A stretch of DNA of 28,425 nt from Candidatus Shapirobacteria bacterium (GTDB lineage Bacteria > Patescibacteriota > Microgenomatia > VGLL01). A program made the position numbers and the translations under genes. The stretch is taken from positions 1 through 28,425 of the forward strand of contig VGLL01000003.1 of assembly GCA_016866735.1 (NCBI GenBank), in the 5' to 3' direction. Shown here one piece after another: positions 27,960-28,425 of this stretch; the first letter of the stretch is position 1; each line of letters begins with the position of its first letter. The notes under the pieces were generated by a model. It ran no database searches. It was given only the letters and a program-made list of their open reading frames with translations, and was not told where the DNA came from.

Positions 27960-28425
27960 TTAATTTATTTGTACTAAATATGGATGATTTGCGGTAGTCC
28001 TAATTTTTCTGCCAGATTTGGTTGTTAACTCATAGACTTCTTGAACCCCCATATCCATCAGTTTATTAATCCTAGCATATTCTAGCGTTCCGCTGTTTAC
28101 CCCGTAGTCAACTTGTTGCACTTCGGGGCCGATATTGCTCTTATCTTCTGATAGCAAGTCCCCCTGTCCCCCTAGAGCCAGCGACAACGCCTCATCGCCT
28201 GGCAATACCTCATCAATTCTGGATAGCAGGTACTCATATTCGAATTGTTCAATTTGACCATGGCCTTCCGGTTCTCCATTGCCATCACCCTCGAGATTAG
28301 GATTTTTCTTTCTTTTCTTCCGACGTCTGATTGGTAGTAAAGTATCGCCGGTAACGCAGTTTCCTTCAATATGAAGTTTTGCCTGGGGCCCCGTCGTCCC
28401 GATGCCGACGTTGCCGCGAGTAGCC
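27960..28425 (-). CDS. Fibre segment with N-terminal intein half (partial at the right edge)
   Basis: The frame enters from the right edge with fibre sequence (GNVGIGTTGPQAKLHIEGN) and continues into an intein N-half of 132 residues. This half begins with Cys (block A, CVTGDTLLPI) and ends with block B GRKIRTTANHPYLV, then Q-I-N and a stop. The fibre motif is the same as in the C-extein of the gene at 23449-25581. A charged, Gly-rich stretch (RRRKKRKKNPNLEGDG onward) separates blocks A and B, longer than in minimal inteins. Stopping right after block B is a clean split point. With the C-half gene it should splice in trans to make one fibre protein. Confidence 0.88.
   Translation of the reverse strand, partial: ATRGNVGIGTTGPQAKLHIEGNCVTGDTLLPIRRRKKRKKNPNLEGDGNGEPEGHGQIEQFEYEYLLSRIDEVLPGDEALSLALGGQGDLLSEDKSNIGPEVQQVDYGVNSGTLEYARINKLMDMGVQEVYELTTKSGRKIRTTANHPYLVQIN

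Noticed and set aside
27944..28205. Frameshifted intact intein rather than a split one
   Set aside because: The N-half stops cleanly after block B, the C-half has its own start, and 2.4 kb with three overlapping intact genes separates them. No single-base change would join the halves.
1..28425. UGA recoded as glycine, as in Gracilibacteria
   Set aside because: TGA ends several genes at the expected family lengths (for example at 22081 and 26628), and no conserved domain runs through TGA.

Overview
The window is compact bacterial DNA with the standard code (TAA, TAG and TGA all end genes). Short or overlapping gene junctions, few Shine-Dalgarno sites, divergent short versions of housekeeping proteins, four-helix-bundle and GxxExxY proteins and many period 8-12 nt degenerate tandem repeats suggest a Candidate Phyla Radiation (Patescibacteria) genome, probably Microgenomates-like. 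This placement is inference; there is no rRNA or marker gene here to test it.

Layout. (1) 1-5100, minus strand: a cell-surface cluster with two DUF916/WxL-interacting-like proteins, two secreted proteins sharing a C-terminal domain, a GxxExxY protein and a six-helix membrane protein. (2) 5147-8335, plus: a TrpR/YerC-like repressor gene with the same ATTACG-N4-CGTAAT dyad at both ends, followed by a DNA-uptake operon (comEA, then comEC as two genes). (3) 8328-10025, minus: an S41-like protease with a J-domain-like insert, and a broken four-helix-bundle-suffix gene. (4) 10083-13312, plus: an M16 peptidase, an adenylate-kinase-like protein, and a RelB/RelE-type toxin-antitoxin pair flanked by imperfect 70-bp direct repeats of the kinase gene's 3' end. 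(5) 13411-16599: a hypothetical gene, a winged-helix regulator and a thiol-redox pair. (6) 16564-22800, minus: an F-type ATPase operon with all F1 subunits but a reduced, altered Fo. No subunit a is present. The c-like protein has a signal peptide and an outward-facing beta-rich head fused to a c-type hairpin that lacks the ion-binding carboxylate. (7) 22851-28425, minus: a tail-fibre-like surface protein split between two genes, each carrying half of an intein, with a zinc-ribbon/PD-(D/E)XK nuclease, a possible RNase H-fold protein and a four-helix-bundle protein lying between the halves.

The two systems most worth attention are the F1 motor with a carboxylate-less, head-bearing c ring (16.5-22.1 kb) and the fractured, split-intein surface-fibre gene with its nuclease cassette (23.4-28.4 kb). 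They lie on the same strand in a continuous run of closely spaced genes. Other recurring signals are promoters whose -10 box lies 7-12 nt before the start codon (leaderless mRNAs), and short repeats or palindromes inside reading frames, including ones that encode signal-peptide cores.
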